Source of the DNA: Larix kaempferi
Taxonomy: Eukaryota > Streptophyta > Pinopsida > Pinales > Pinaceae
Direction: 5' to 3'
DNA: 64,000 nt
NCBI GenBank assembly: GCA_027924585.1
Contig: BSBM01001445.1
Coordinates: 620,001-684,000 of the forward strand
Shown here: in pieces, positions 32,707-43,793 of the stretch
How the letters are laid out: every line of letters starts with the position of its first letter
How positions within the stretch are numbered: the first letter of the stretch is position 1
Translations under genes and position numbers: made by a program
The notes under the pieces: model-generated
Database searches by the model: none
What the model saw: only the letters and a program-made list of their open reading frames with translations
What the model was told of the DNA's origin: nothing

Positions 32707-32759
32707 GTTCCATCAAAAGGGTTTGTGCTCGTGGGCTAGGATGTACCAGAACCATGAGG

Positions 32760-34644
32760 AGTCACGTGTGGTGAACTATACAACCAATTAGTTCTCAGAG
32801 AGAATATGATAGGAGGGGAAGTTCGCTTTGGACTAGTAGGAAGAGTCGAAGGGAATCCTGTTGTGCCAGATGTGGAACTCATGATAAGAGCTCTCTGAAG
32901 CTCGTGAGATGTAAATGAAAGACCAGCGGTAGTCTTTTGACACCTCTTAATAAAAGACTGTGACGGATCGTAGCTGGTAAACTGACCAACCTACGAGATA
33001 GGCGGAGGGGCGAATATCGATCCATGATGACTTCAAAAAGTCAACAAATAATTGTCTCCTAAAGTCCTACTAGAGCGTCAGAGAGAATACACCTAAAAGA
33101 AACCTACAACCAAATGCACACAAATAGGACTAGTTCAAGGGACCTCCCGACACTACAGCCGGTATGTCTTGCCTATGAGAGGCTTGAGACTCCCAAACTA
33201 TAACCGAAGGTAACATAATCAGTTATAAGGGCCCTCAGACTTCACTATGTGCACATGGTCAAATCCCTATACATACAACAATTGTGCTGTCTGACCCTTA
33301 TCTGACTCAGGATACTCACAGAATAACCGCTGTAAGAACCCTATGTGATACCTAGGTAAAGCAACTAAGGCCACCACGTATAACCAATTCTTAGGCGGAT
33401 AGTCGTAGGTGGGATCCGTCGTATGGGAAGGGTAACTAAGCCTGAAACTCAAGAGGGTCAAATCCCCCAAGAGTCCTCAAACGCGAACAAATCTTGGAAA
33501 TATATTGCACGTTCAACTAGTATTGGAGGGCTATCTTCGCAACCAACCTCCCGTGACCTCGTGCTTAACTCTAGTTTGAGTAGAGCTTCCTGAGAACACT
33601 GATGTATACCATGGTTTTCACCACTCCCTGGTCAAACACATAATGTTTGGTTCAATAGTCTTGGATTGTTAACTCACAATGATCTATTCCAAGACTCTAA
33701 ACCTATGCTAGCTGGTGCACCCTATAAAAGATAAAATCGTTTCCAATCAATTTTAGATTAAGCATTAATTTTAAATGGCTGTGATTACTCAAAGGATATG
33801 GTTGTGCAACTGATGATGTGAATAGACTCAACAAATGCACATCCAATAAACACTAGACCCTTCTATTCAATGGAAAAACCATGCCACTAAATGAAAATCA
33901 AACCAACGTTTTGTAATTCAAAAAATAACAATGCAATCTCTTTATACTTTCATGCTCAAGCAAGTCCTAATGAAAACACAAGCACTCTAATGCAAAATGC
34001 AATAACATAAAGAAATTTTTTTTGTATTTTCATAATAAATGAAATGAAAATGCAAAACATTTTTTTTTGAATTTTTTCAATATAGATGACTGAAAAAATG
34101 CAAGCAGAATCATATCTCTTCAGAAAAATGCAAGCAGAATCATATCTCTTCAGAAAAATGCAGAGCATGAAAAGCAATCAAACTAGCAGATCCATAAAAG
34201 TAAGACTCAACCAAGCTAATGAGCTATAAAAACAAAAAATGGTTCAAAACCAAAAAGCTCAAAAACTAAAGAAAGATGAGTTTCTAGTCAACAAAGAGAC
34301 ATGGAATAGTCAGAATACAGGCCTACTAAGACTCAGGAACACCCATAATTCACCCAACAACAACCAAAGATAAAAAACAAATCGATCCTAGAGTTGTACG
34401 CAATTGTTCATAGAACAATAGCGGGTATACGCGGGCTACTGTACTAACAATAGCGCATACACATAAGCTAAGCAAAGATGACCCACATACAAGGAAAGGT
34501 AGGTGGAACAAAAATGAATCAAAGAACCAAGAAAAATCATGATTTCTTATACAGACCCTAATAGTCAGTCAATGACATAGAAGCTTGAAAAAACAGAAAC
34601 TCAAAACAAGAAAAAATGCAAAAAATACCCAAAATGGAGGTTCC
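32760..34644 (-). other. Leader of element G
   Basis: About 1.9 kb between PBS and gag. A 37-bp unit (AAATGCAAGCAGAATCATA...) is repeated twice at 34090-34160. No convincing ORF was found; short - strand frames such as 33470-33267 show no domain. Confidence 0.5.
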
Positions 34645-34662
34645 TCCCCAGTGGAGTCGCCA
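34645..34662 (-). other. Primer-binding site of element G
   Basis: On the - strand TGGCGACTCCACTGGGGA, 4 bases inside the 5' LTR. The form TGGCGACTC...GGGG is known from Tat/Ogre-like elements (probably a tRNA-Arg primer) and differs from the initiator-Met sites of the other elements here. Confidence 0.8.
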
Positions 34663-34666
34663 TTTC

Positions 34667-35555
34667 TGTTACGGAGAAAAACTTCCTATGGCTTGGGGTA
34701 GACCACAACAGACAAATTACTACCAGAAATCAGCTCAATTCTCAATACAATGCTATATAAATGAAAATGCTAAGATGTGGATAAATGACCAACCTTCAAC
34801 CGGACGTTTGAAGTAGATCCCTGTTGAGCTTTCCAATCTCTACAAAAAATACAAGCAAGTGCATATAATATATGAAAGATATTAGCATAAACAATAGCAT
34901 GGTCCATGATAAAATAAGCAAATGTACCCAATGTTAATTAACCATTCAAAACATCAATTGGACGAGAAAATGAGTATTTCTATTATTGAAACAAGAAGTA
35001 CATGATACAACCTCTTGCCGGCAACTCATCTGAACCGAGAACTAGGTCCCTCCACTTGTGTCTCCACCACTTCAATCCCCCATGCAATGTAAAACTAAAA
35101 CTATGAAGGAGTTTGGTAGGTGAACATAAGAGGTTCACAACAACTAGGATTAATGGATGTAGACTCATGCTATGGAAAAAATTCAATAGAGTTTCGATGC
35201 TATCTCTTTCTCCTCCTTCCATGTACCATAAGAGCTCAATATATAGCCTTCCAAAGGTAGGTGAAAGGTTCAATCGAGTCGTTTCGGGATACATGGAGGG
35301 GTAAAGGTCACCCTAAGACCTCTTTTTGGAGTAAAAATAGATTTTTTTACTATAAATTACCATTTAACTCGATGTACAGGGGATATAGTGGGCCAGCGTA
35401 CGTATGCGCGAGTTGCAACAAAGCAGCTCACGTACAGGAACAAAAATAGGGAAAATTGGGTTCCTGAAGGGCAAAAAGTGGTTCTAAGTCAATGAAATGA
35501 ATATTAGAGGCCAAATAGTAAAAATGCTCACAGGGTGGCAAAATACGCTGTAATA
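34667..35555 (-). repeat. 5' LTR of element G
   Basis: 889 bp, matching 20081-20995. Its outer end reads CTGTAATA where the other copy has CTGTAACA, so the terminal CA has mutated. TSD GGAAT follows at 35556-35560. Confidence 0.92.
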
Positions 35556-35560
35556 GGAAT

Positions 35561-35572
35561 ATTTTTCTAACA
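35561..35572 (-). repeat. Right LTR of F, last 12 bases
   Basis: ATTTTTCTAACA corresponds to ATTGTTCTAACA at 11423-11434, the LTR edge of F. This shows that G was inserted in the F LTR and fixes the right end of F. Confidence 0.82.
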
Positions 35573-36038
35573 TGATGAAACATTATCCTTTCACACATTC
35601 TAAAGAGTATATGACCACTCATGGGGAAGATGAACCATTGCACACTACAAAATACATATAGGGAATTCAGCCAGGAGGCATACAGTTTGGAAAAGCAAGC
35701 TTGCGACCTTTAGAATGGTCAATTTATTTTTCACCAACCAAACCAAGATGGCACATTAGACACAAATATATTGAACCTATAATGTTTCCAAATTAAATAT
35801 CTTCTCTTTTAATCAAGGATAAAAATATGCTTGAAACTGGATAAGTTTCAATAATATGAATACAATGAATGGTGAGATCACTCCCTCAGAAAATGAATAC
35901 ATAAGTGTAATTATAAAGGATATAAACCTCCCTTATAAATGATTGGGAAATATTTCTATCTTCAAACTTTTCGTCTCTACATAAATGTAAATAGGAAACT
36001 CTTCTATGTACAGAAGATCCTATTTCCTGAGTTAGCAA
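35573..36038. other. Unassigned DNA flanking F and D
   Basis: AT-rich, no open frame of note and no match to other parts of the window. It continues at 50424 once element D is removed. The last 5 bases (AGCAA, 36034-36038) are the TSD of D. Confidence 0.6.
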
Positions 36039-36540
36039 TGTTGAAATATTGTAACTTCTAAGAATATTATATTTGTACTTTATTATTCCGGAGATGTTCC
36101 ATCCCTCCGAGGTGACCCCATTGTATATCCAGAGATGTTTATTCCTCTGATGGATTGTGGTAACTAGGGTTATTAGATCTCCCATGTGGGGGTCGGCCCT
36201 GAGTTAATTTATTAGGGGTTATTAGACCCTCTTAGGAGAGGTCGTCCCCATAAGGTAAAAAGTCAGTCCGGAAACAAGTATAAGTAGATGAGGATGTTCC
36301 TCACTTATCTCATTAATTCATCACTTGGAAAGTAGCGCAAAAGTGAGAGAGAGGTCTGCATAGGAAGAGGAGGAGGAGCTCTTCTTTGGTTTCTACATCT
36401 TGTATTGGTTGATCATCTATATTGAGGAAAGCTTTGCTGGGTTTTTTACCCCATGAGGGTTTCCCAGGGTAAATCTTTGTCTATCTTGTGATTGTGTTTC
36501 TTTCAGTGATCTTTCTAGTCAAATTAGTATAAACTTAACA
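36039..36540 (+). repeat. 5' LTR of element D
   Basis: 502 bp, TGTTGAAATATTG to AAACTTAACA. Probable TATA box TATAAGTA at 36279-36286. Confidence 0.95.
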
Positions 36541-36552
36541 TGGTATCAGAGC
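36541..36552 (+). other. Primer-binding site of element D
   Basis: TGGTATCAGAGC, flush with the LTR; initiator tRNA-Met type. Confidence 0.95.
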
Positions 36553-36961
36553 TAGCTTGAATAGGACATCTTTCACAAGGTAAAAATATCTCTCTCTCTT
36601 CCTCCGATGAAAATTAGGGTTTCTGTAAAAGTTGGAATTTTTGGATTCTGATTACATGGTTGGATAGCCCTCCCTCAAAATCAAACTTTTGAGCCCTAGA
36701 TCGAAATTTTTGGTTGGGTAGAACTCTAGGAAAGTCAAACCCTAGTTTGACAAAAAAGTGCGGAAAACCAGAAAACCAGAAAACTAGAACCAGATTTCTA
36801 CAGCAGGTCCGAAATTCGCTGGTCAAGTTTGGAGGCTAAAAAATTGAAGTTTCCAGAAAGTAAGTACATCAGTCACCTCGCCTCAGTCAAGCCAATCTCT
36901 TGGTAAGGTCAGTTTTTCATTTTTGGAATTTTCAATTTTTGGTAACCCCCTGGGCAAGATG
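36553..36961 (+). other. Leader of element D
   Basis: Non-coding. The part 36615-36740 (TTGGAATTTTTGGATTC to CAAACCCTAGTTTG) resembles two blocks in the leader of E (38430-38560 and 38595-38722). It ends at AGATG (36957-36961), the TSD of E and the start codon of the D gag. Confidence 0.75.
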
Positions 36962-37565
36962 TGTCGAGATATTGTAACTTCAAAGAATATTATATTTGTA
37001 CTTTATTATTCTGGAGATGATTCATTCCTCCGTGAAGATCTTATTGTATATTCGGAGATGTTTATTCCTCCGTCGGAATGTGGTAACTTGGGTTATTAGA
37101 CTTCCCTAGTGGGGGTCGGCCCTGTAAGCGTTATGTGGGTCAAAGGGTTATTAGACCACCCTAGAGGGGTCGGCCCAGTTAGTTGTAATGGGGTATTTAA
37201 CCCAATGGTTAAATATGAGCCTACATGTCTTGTGTAAAAGAAAAGTCGGAGTAGTGTATAAATAGGGGAGGTGTGTTCCTCATTTGACACAAACTCACTC
37301 ACTTGAGAGTGGCACACTTGTGGAGGAGAAGTATGCTATGGGGAAGGAGGAGATTATGCTCAGGGTTACATCTTTGTATATTGCTGGTCATCTATATTGA
37401 GGAAGCTTTACTGGGTTTTCTACCCCATGAGGGTTTCCCAGGATAAATTTGTGCCTCTTGTGTTTATGCTGTGCTTGTTGTTTCTTCAGTGATCCTGTAT
37501 ATGCTATTATTGTGAAATGGAATGTAATGCTGCTATTTTTTGTCTTAGCATATTAAATCTTAACA
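36962..37565 (+). repeat. 5' LTR of element E
   Basis: 604 bp, TGTCGAGATATTG to AATCTTAACA; TATAAATA at 37257-37264. About 19 differences to the 3' LTR by eye. Confidence 0.94.
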
Positions 37566-37577
37566 TGGGATCAGAGC
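37566..37577 (+). other. Primer-binding site of element E
   Basis: TGGGATCAGAGC, flush with the LTR; one mismatch to the initiator tRNA-Met type. Confidence 0.9.
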
Positions 37578-37870
37578 TAATCTGAAGGAAGGCAATGTAT
37601 GGCACTTACGACACTTGCTTCACTTGCGACAATTTGAAGGTTTGGGTTTTACATAGAAAAAACCAGTCATCGTGGAACTTTCACTATAAATCCATTTATG
37701 CAAAGTTTCAGGATCTGAAAAGTTTACAAGTCGTAGATAACATCCCCAGGTACCTTGTGTCCAAAGGGAACCCTCAGATTCGTTGTACTTTGTGAGTTAT
37801 GATCAGTACAAGTTAGGGTTTCTGTCTCTTCCAGATCTCAGTCAAATTCAGGTGACCTAGGAAAAAAGGT

Positions 37871-38224
37871 CATAACTTGGGCTAGGAAGATCCAAATGAA
37901 ATTTAGTAAAAAGTGACAGGTAGTACACAGACTGTACTATCTCAAGAAACTTTTTTAGAGGCCGAAGTTGAACCAGTGACACGTGGCACTCCGTACAAGT
38001 TCGCTCTCCTGTTTTATCCCATAAGCATGTCATGTTGCGACACTTGGCATAACTTGGGATAGGAAGCTCCAAATGAAATTTCGTAAAAAGTGAAAGGTAG
38101 TACACATACTGTACTATCTCAGGAAACTTTTTCAGAGGCCGAAGATGAACCAATGACACGTGGAATGCCGTACAAGTTCGCTCTCCTATTTTATCCTTTA
38201 AAAAGGTCACGTTGCGACACTTGG
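37871..38224 (+). repeat. 177-bp tandem duplication in the E leader
   Basis: Two copies start at 37871 and 38048 (CATAACTTGGG(C/A)TAGGAAG) and a third begins near 38220. Each contains ACACGTGG and GTACAAGTTCGCTCTCCT. Non-coding. Confidence 0.9.
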
Positions 38225-38429
38225 CATAACTCTCTCTCAGAAAATCCAATTGAGGTCATACCTGTCGGGATGGAAAGATGATGGGTCAGGCTACCACAGA
38301 AAAAGTTTTCAGATCCTGTGGAGCAAAAAGTTCAAAGTTACAGCAGAAACAATCAGGTACATATTTCTGTCAAAACAGAATTATTTTTGGAGCACCTTCA
38401 TTCATGGATTCCGGAATTTAGGGTTTCGG

Positions 38430-38722
38430 AGAAAGTTAGAATTTTTGGAATCCGAATCCACGGCTGAATGCTACTTAGGAAAATCAAAATTTAGAGACCA
38501 AGATCGAATTTTTTGGTTGGGTAGAAGACCGATCTTGATCAAACCCCAGTTCGGGATTTTGATTGGAAAGATGGAAAATTAGGGCTTCAGCAAAAGTTGG
38601 AATTTTTGAAGTCTGTAACCACGGCTGGAAGCTCCTCAGAAAAATAAGAGTTTAGAACCTTGGATTGAACCTTTTGACTGGGAAGAAGGGTGGGCTTCAT
38701 CAAACCCTAGTTCGGGATCCTG
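38430..38722 (+). repeat. Second leader duplication in E, shared with D
   Basis: Two diverged copies of about 165 bp (38430 and 38595), each from TTGGAATTTTTG-like to CAAACCC(C/T)AGTTCGGGAT. One copy is in the leader of D. Conservation between elements may reflect a packaging or promoter role, but that is a guess. Confidence 0.75.
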
Positions 38723-38920
38723 TCCATAAGATCTAGAAGTTTCGAAGGCAATTTTGAGGGGTCAAATTTTGGAGATTTCAAAATTGAAGTATGCTAGTTT
38801 GATCAACTCAGCAAGACACATCCTTCAATCCATTCAGAAGTGTGAAAGTCAATGATTGAATTTTTTAGGGTTTCTCTAACAAACCCTAATCAAGCTCCAG
38901 ATCAAGTTTCAGGGGGATTT

Positions 38921-40240
38921 GAGGCTAAGGCCTTACATAAGAAGAATACAAGAAGTCTCGACAGGTATGACTTAAGGAGGTTCAGGTATGTCTTGAAATT
39001 TGATTCTTGATTAAGTTCATAATGTGTTTGTCTTCATGCTATTTATTAGTACAATCTTGATTAATGTTAGAGTTGCTTATTACCCTAGTAACAGTATGAA
39101 TGCATGTGAATGATCGAAGACATTCATTGATTAGGGCTATATGATTGTACTAATGCATTATGGTGTTGTGTGAGGTTGATGTTGTCTGCTAACAAGATAC
39201 AAGTACATCACAAAATACAAATCAAGTTCCATGACCATGACATCATGAAGACAAAGACTCATCCATAATCTTTGTTCTACTTACGAGGTATGTATGACTT
39301 TGTTATATTATGCTTAACCTATGAGACATGTAGGTTCTAGCTCAGGATCTCTAAATCATTGAAGAGATTGTTTAGGTATGTTGTACATAACTAAGCAGGT
39401 ATACTAATCCAGGTATGTTTTCCTATGTCATGTTAGAATCTTACCTTGTATTAGGATCCCTTATACAAGTATACTTGGCATGATTAGATATGCTTATACA
39501 TAAAGTTAGTAATCAAGGGATTATGCATAATATGTCTTTTATCTTGATTGATGATATGCATGAGTAAAAGAAGTCTTCCCTGAAATCTTGAATACTAATG
39601 TTTATTATCTATGATCGTGACTATACATATTCAAGACTATTTAGATGTTTTGATAATGTTTATAATATACTAATGAATGTATGTTTGTGTATGAGATCAT
39701 GAGGATAACACTACTGCACACTTGAGAATGCACAATGGTATAGAATGAATAGAAGTTCAAAATACATTTAGAAGACCAAGCGAGAGGCAACCACACAAAC
39801 ATAAAAGATAAGTATTTGAGTTGTTATTTAAAATAGTAAATGATATTGCTTGTAATAGATTGTATGCATATTTAGAATATATCACGCTGAGTGTAAACAT
39901 TCATAGAGCATTGAACAATATACTACTAATATGCATATGATTGGTAAGTTGGACAAACATTCCATTGTAGCTTGTCTAGAATGAAACCTATTTGCTGACA
40001 TACTGAGAGCTGTGCACACTCTCGATAGTATGTTCTGGTAGAGATGGAAGGCATCTAGATAGCCATTGTATGCATACAGGATATGGAAAAGTGTTGTGCC
40101 AAAGTATTGGTCAAGATAGTTGCATAAGTATGTAAATGATATCTGTATGCATAATAGGTTATCATGTCAACATGATTTCATGATTATGAAGTATTACTAA
40201 TCATGTACTTAATTTTGATTTGTAGGAAAGATCATGAAGA
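38921..40240 (+). other. Gag vestige and intron-like module of element E
   Basis: 38921-38949 (GAGGCTAAGGCC, CATAAGAAGAA) matches the gag of C at 12949-12976. Right after it gag text ends and AT-rich non-coding sequence follows. AGGTATG occurs at least four times between 38963 and 39417, resembling plant 5' splice sites. The part from 39790 aligns with 14100-14555 of C and ends TTGTAG|GAAAGATCATG at about 40235. No coding recognised. It takes the place of gag, protease and integrase. Confidence 0.55.
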
Positions 40241-40344
40241 ATGATGAACACCGAACAAATGATGGATGTTCAACAAGAAGATTTACAAATCAAACAAAAT
40301 ATAGAAGGCTCGTGACTAGAAGATTCTCTTAGAAAGAGGAAGAG

Positions 40345-41395
40345 AATCATGGCGAGATGTTTGCTCCAAGTGACTAGACAAGACCATTCTCTTAATGGTG
40401 TAAAGTGTGAATCAGGTTTTGTATGGGTACCCAGGATCGATAATCAATTGATGAGCTTAATGATCACCATGGGTGATGTGGATCTCAACCTTTGCTACAA
40501 GGTTGAATATGGTTTCTATACACAGATGACATGTATGCAAGAAGGAACTCACCACATAGTTCAAATGATGTTGAGGCTCATATAAGTAGACCCATCTGAC
40601 AAGAGATGGCACAGATAGATGGCTTCAGAAATGAAAATGAAAGATCTTAGATTGATGCATTACTTCCTAGGTCTGGAAGTATGGAAAGGCTCAGAAGGAA
40701 TCTTTCTCAACCAGGGAAAGTATGCCAAGAAATATTAAAAGGACTTGATATGTTGGAATGGCCACTCGCATGGATTCCAACTTGAAGTTGTTTGCAGATG
40801 ACTCATCAGAGTTAGTGGATATAACTCTGTACAGACAAAATCATTGAGTCATTGATGTGTCTAACGAATACTAGGTCAGATATATGCTTTGTTGTGAACA
40901 CCTTGAGTCAGTATCTAGTGGAAAACTAGATGTGTTCACCTGTTAGATGCAAAGCATGTGATGTGGTACCTAGAAGATACGATAGACTTTGATCTATGAG
41001 ATCATGACTTCAGATGGCTACATAGATGATGATTGGGCAAAAATTGTATCAGACAGGAAGAGCACATCAAGAGGAAGTTATTGTCTGGGACCAGCCATGA
41101 TATCGTGGTTTAGCTGGAAGCAGTCTAGTGTGGCTCTCAGCACAAGCGGAATATATGGCTGGTTGCTCTTCTAGTTGTGAAGCAATATGGATTCTGGATT
41201 GTTTGACTTAGAAATAGACCCAAATGTGATCCTATGTGACAAATAGAGTTGTATCAAGATGGCAGAGAATCTAGTGTTCCATGATATGGCGCAGAAAGGA
41301 ACTATAAAGTTGAATTTGTAACAAGTTACCGATGTACTAACCAAACCTCTACCTCAAGAAAAGTTTGAGTATTTTCCAAGACAAGCTTGGTAAGA
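40345..41395 (+). pseudogene. pol: RT and RNase H wreck of element E
   Basis: Fragments in several frames can be matched to the D pol: KMKDLRLMHYFLGLEVWKG and GIFLNQGKYAK near 40640-40735, NTRSDICFVVNTLSQYL near 40865-40920, AMISWFSWKQSSVALST near 41095-41145, and the end KFEYFPRQAW-like text near 41365. Every 30-60 codons a stop or shift intervenes. The RT palm is mostly missing. After pol, CCCTCCTCGAGAGGGGGAGT (41396-41415) is shared with D (48480-48500). Confidence 0.8.
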
Positions 41396-41469
41396 CCCTC
41401 CTCGAGAGGGGGAGTGATGTGGTCACTTATGACAAGATTTTCTACATCGACAGTGAGGTCGATGATGTG

Positions 41470-42150
41470 GATACCTATATTGGTGATGCTGACAGAGAGG
41501 TTGGTGGATGGTCCTTAGACAGGGTCTAAGTTGACGAGGGGATTGCATCATCCTTGAACACATGTTCTAAAAGGATCCGTAGATGTATGGTCTTCGAGAA
41601 TGAAGTCCGTAGTGGATAGGAGAGGATTGTATCATCCCTAGACTTCAGTTCTAAAGTGATCTGTAGATAGATGTCTCCGAGAATGTGGTCCCTAGTGGAC
41701 GAGAGGATTGTATCATCCTTGGACTCCAGTCCTAAAGTGATCCGTAAACAGATGTCTTCGAGAATGTGGTTCCTAGCGAACGATGAGGATTGTATCATCC
41801 TTGGACTTCAGTCCTAAAGTGATCCGTAGACAGATGTCTTCGAGAATATGGTCCTTAGAGGACGTATATAGGACTGCATCGTCCCTGAGCGTTTGGTTCA
41901 AAATGTACATGATAGGATTGCATCATCCTGAAGAGAGCCGTAGACATGATGTCTCCGAGAATGAAGTCCTTGGTGGACATGATAGGATTGCATCATCCTT
42001 GAACTCAAGTTTTAAAGTGAGCCGTAGACAAATGTCTTCGAGAAAGAAAAAGGATTGAATCATCCCTGGACTTCAGTCCTAAAGTGAGCCGTAGATAGGT
42101 GTCTCCGAGAATGGAAGATAGGACTGCATCGTCCCTGGACCTCGGTTCAA
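41470..42150 (+). repeat. First tandem array in the 3' region of E (about 84 bp)
   Basis: About seven degenerate copies with landmarks GAGGATTGTATCATCC, TCCTAAAGTGATCCGTAGA and CTTCGAGAATG. It is related to the 84-bp array of D at 48590-48925. Confidence 0.88.
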
Positions 42151-42159
42151 AATGTACGT

Positions 42160-42960
42160 GATCAGGATTGCCTCGTCCCTAGACATGGTGAGATGTCTTA
42201 AAGTGATAAGGACTAATCATCCCGTAAACAGATTGGGATTGCCTCATCCCTAGACATGGTGAGATGTCTTAAAGTGATAAGGACTAATCATCCTGTAAAT
42301 AGATTGGGATTGCCTCGTCCCTAGACATGGTGAGATGTATTAAAGTGATAAGGACTAATCATCCTGTAAACAGATTGGTATTGCCTCGTCCCTAGACATG
42401 GTGAGATGTATTAAAGTGATAAGGACTAATCATCCTGTAAATAGATTGGGATTGCCTCGTCCCTAGACATGGTGAGATGTCTTAAAGTGATAAGGACTAA
42501 TCATCCTGTAAACAAATTGGGATTGCCTCGTCCCTAGACATGGTGAGATGTCTTAAAGTGATAAGGACTAATCATACTATAAACAGATTGGGATTGCCTC
42601 GTCCCTAGACATGGTGAGATGTATTAAAGTGATAAGGACTAATCATCCTGTAAATAGATTGGGATTGCCTCATCCCTAGACATGGTGAGATGTCTTAAAG
42701 TGATAAGGACTAATCATCCTGTAAATAGATTGGGATTGCCTCGTCCCTAGACATGGTGAGATGTCTTAAAGTGATAAGGACTAATCATCCTGTAAACAGA
42801 TTGGGATTGCCTCGTCCCTAGACATGGTGAGATGTCTTAAAGTGATAAGGACTAATCATCCTGTAAATAGATTGGGATTGCATCGTCCCTAGACATGGTG
42901 AGATGTCTTAAAGTGAGAGGGATTGATCATCCTGTAAGTGGATCAGGATTGTATCATCCT
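42160..42960 (+). repeat. Second tandem array of E (71 bp, about 11 copies)
   Basis: AGACATGGTGAGATGT recurs at 42181, 42252, 42323 and then every 71 bp to 42891. Copies are highly alike (one to three changes each), so the expansion is more recent than the divergence from the 70-bp array in D (48975-49400), which shares TCTTAAAGTGATAAGGA. 71 is not a multiple of three and no frame is kept. Confidence 0.95.
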
Positions 42961-43024
42961 TGGACCTATGTCCTAAAGTGAGAGGGATTGACCATCCCGT
43001 AATTGGATCATGTGTGTTGCAGGG

Positions 43025-43235
43025 TATGCTGCTATTGTGTATACTTGTATTGATGAGGATACTTGTATTGATGATGTGTATACTTGTATTGATGAGGATA
43101 CTTGTATTGATGATGTGTATACTTGTATTGATGAGGATACTTGTATTGATGATATGTATACTTGTATTGATGATGTGTATACTTGTATTGATGAGGATAC
43201 TTGTATTAATGATATTTATACTTGTATTGATGATG
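43025..43235 (+). repeat. Third tandem array of E (39 bp)
   Basis: The unit consists of an 18- and a 21-base half, each with ACTTGTATTGATGA. The period of 13 codons keeps a frame open on + (repeats of TCIDEDTCIDDVY). Coding value is doubtful. Confidence 0.92.
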
Positions 43236-43560
43236 TTGTTGATCGTAATGATCTAGATGACGATGTTGCTGATCGTGATGATCTAGATGACGATGCTGCT
43301 GATCGTGATGATCTAGATGACGATGCTGCTGATTACGATGATGCTAATCATGTAGATCGAGATGATCCAGATACTGTAGATCAAGATGATCCAGATGCTG
43401 TAGATCGTGATGATCCAGATGTTGTAGATCGAGATGATCCAGATGCTGTAGATTGATATGATCCAGATGCTGTAGATCGTGATGAACCAGATGTTGTAGA
43501 TCAAGATGATGTGACGATGCTGATGATCGTGTGATGGCGATGCTGATGATCTTGTGATGA
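43236..43560 (+). repeat. GATGAT-based arrays of E (30- and 24-bp units)
   Basis: GATGATCTAGATGACGATGCTGCTGATCGT repeats three times in 30-base units, then GATGATCCAGATGCTGTAGA about six times in 24-base units. A related CCAGATGCTGTAGAT stretch lies in D at 49500-49560. Confidence 0.9.
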
Positions 43561-43783
43561 CGATGCTGACGATCGTGAGGATTCAGATATTGATGTTGCT
43601 GTAGCTGTTTGAGTGCTGCAGAAGATAAAGACTTAGTACTGAAGATGTTGATGTTCCAGTATTGAAGATGTTCCAGTAACTGGTTGAGTGACTGATGATG
43701 TTGAGAAAGCTTCCAATGATTTATAGATGTATCATGTTGATGACTCCTTGCTCGTGCAGATACTGTTATAATATCCTTCTCGT

Positions 43784-43793
43784 TAAGGGGGAG
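43784..43793 (+). other. Polypurine tract of element E
   Basis: AAGGGGGAG directly before the 3' LTR start TGTTGAGATATTG. Confidence 0.85.

Larger units (their letters stand above)
20081..35555 (-). mobile_element. Element G: Tat-like Ty3/gypsy element with an extra RNase H and an antisense ORF
   Basis: LTRs 20081-20995 and 34667-35555, TSD GGAAT (20076-20080 and 35556-35560). PBS (TGGCGACTCCACTGGGGA) and polypurine tract show - orientation. Order on the - strand: leader, gag (32706-30601), protease (30420-29959), RT and RNase H (about 27640-25540), integrase (25486-24422), second RNase H (24309-23884), then a 2.9-kb 3' region with an antisense reading frame. A second, archaeal-type RNase H is a known hallmark of the plant Tat lineage. 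Stops in gag and RT make this copy defective. Solo LTR H is inserted between protease and RT. Confidence 0.88.
3206..35572 (-). mobile_element. Element F: gag-only (TR-GAG-like) LTR element, expanded by nested insertions
   Basis: Two LTR copies in the same orientation frame a short interior with a - strand PBS at the right (18874-18885), a gag-like gene (18152-18796) and a - strand polypurine tract at the left (11435-11446). Without insertions the LTRs would be about 0.68 kb and the interior about 1.35 kb, so the original element was about 2.7 kb and had no room for pol. Insertions of A (with B), C, a solo LTR and G (with H and I) enlarge it to 32 kb. The left LTR lacks about 110 bp of its outer end. 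The right LTR ends TTCTAACA at 35572, after G and the TSD of G. Confidence 0.8.

Noticed and set aside
42160-42960. CRISPR-like regular array
   Set aside because: The 71-bp units are contiguous with no unique spacers, and they lie in a plant retroelement. They are a tandem satellite.
43010-43456. 148-codon frame with TCIDEDTCIDD and DRDDPDAVD repeats
   Set aside because: It follows three arrays with periods divisible by three, has no upstream start context, and lies in the 3' region of E.
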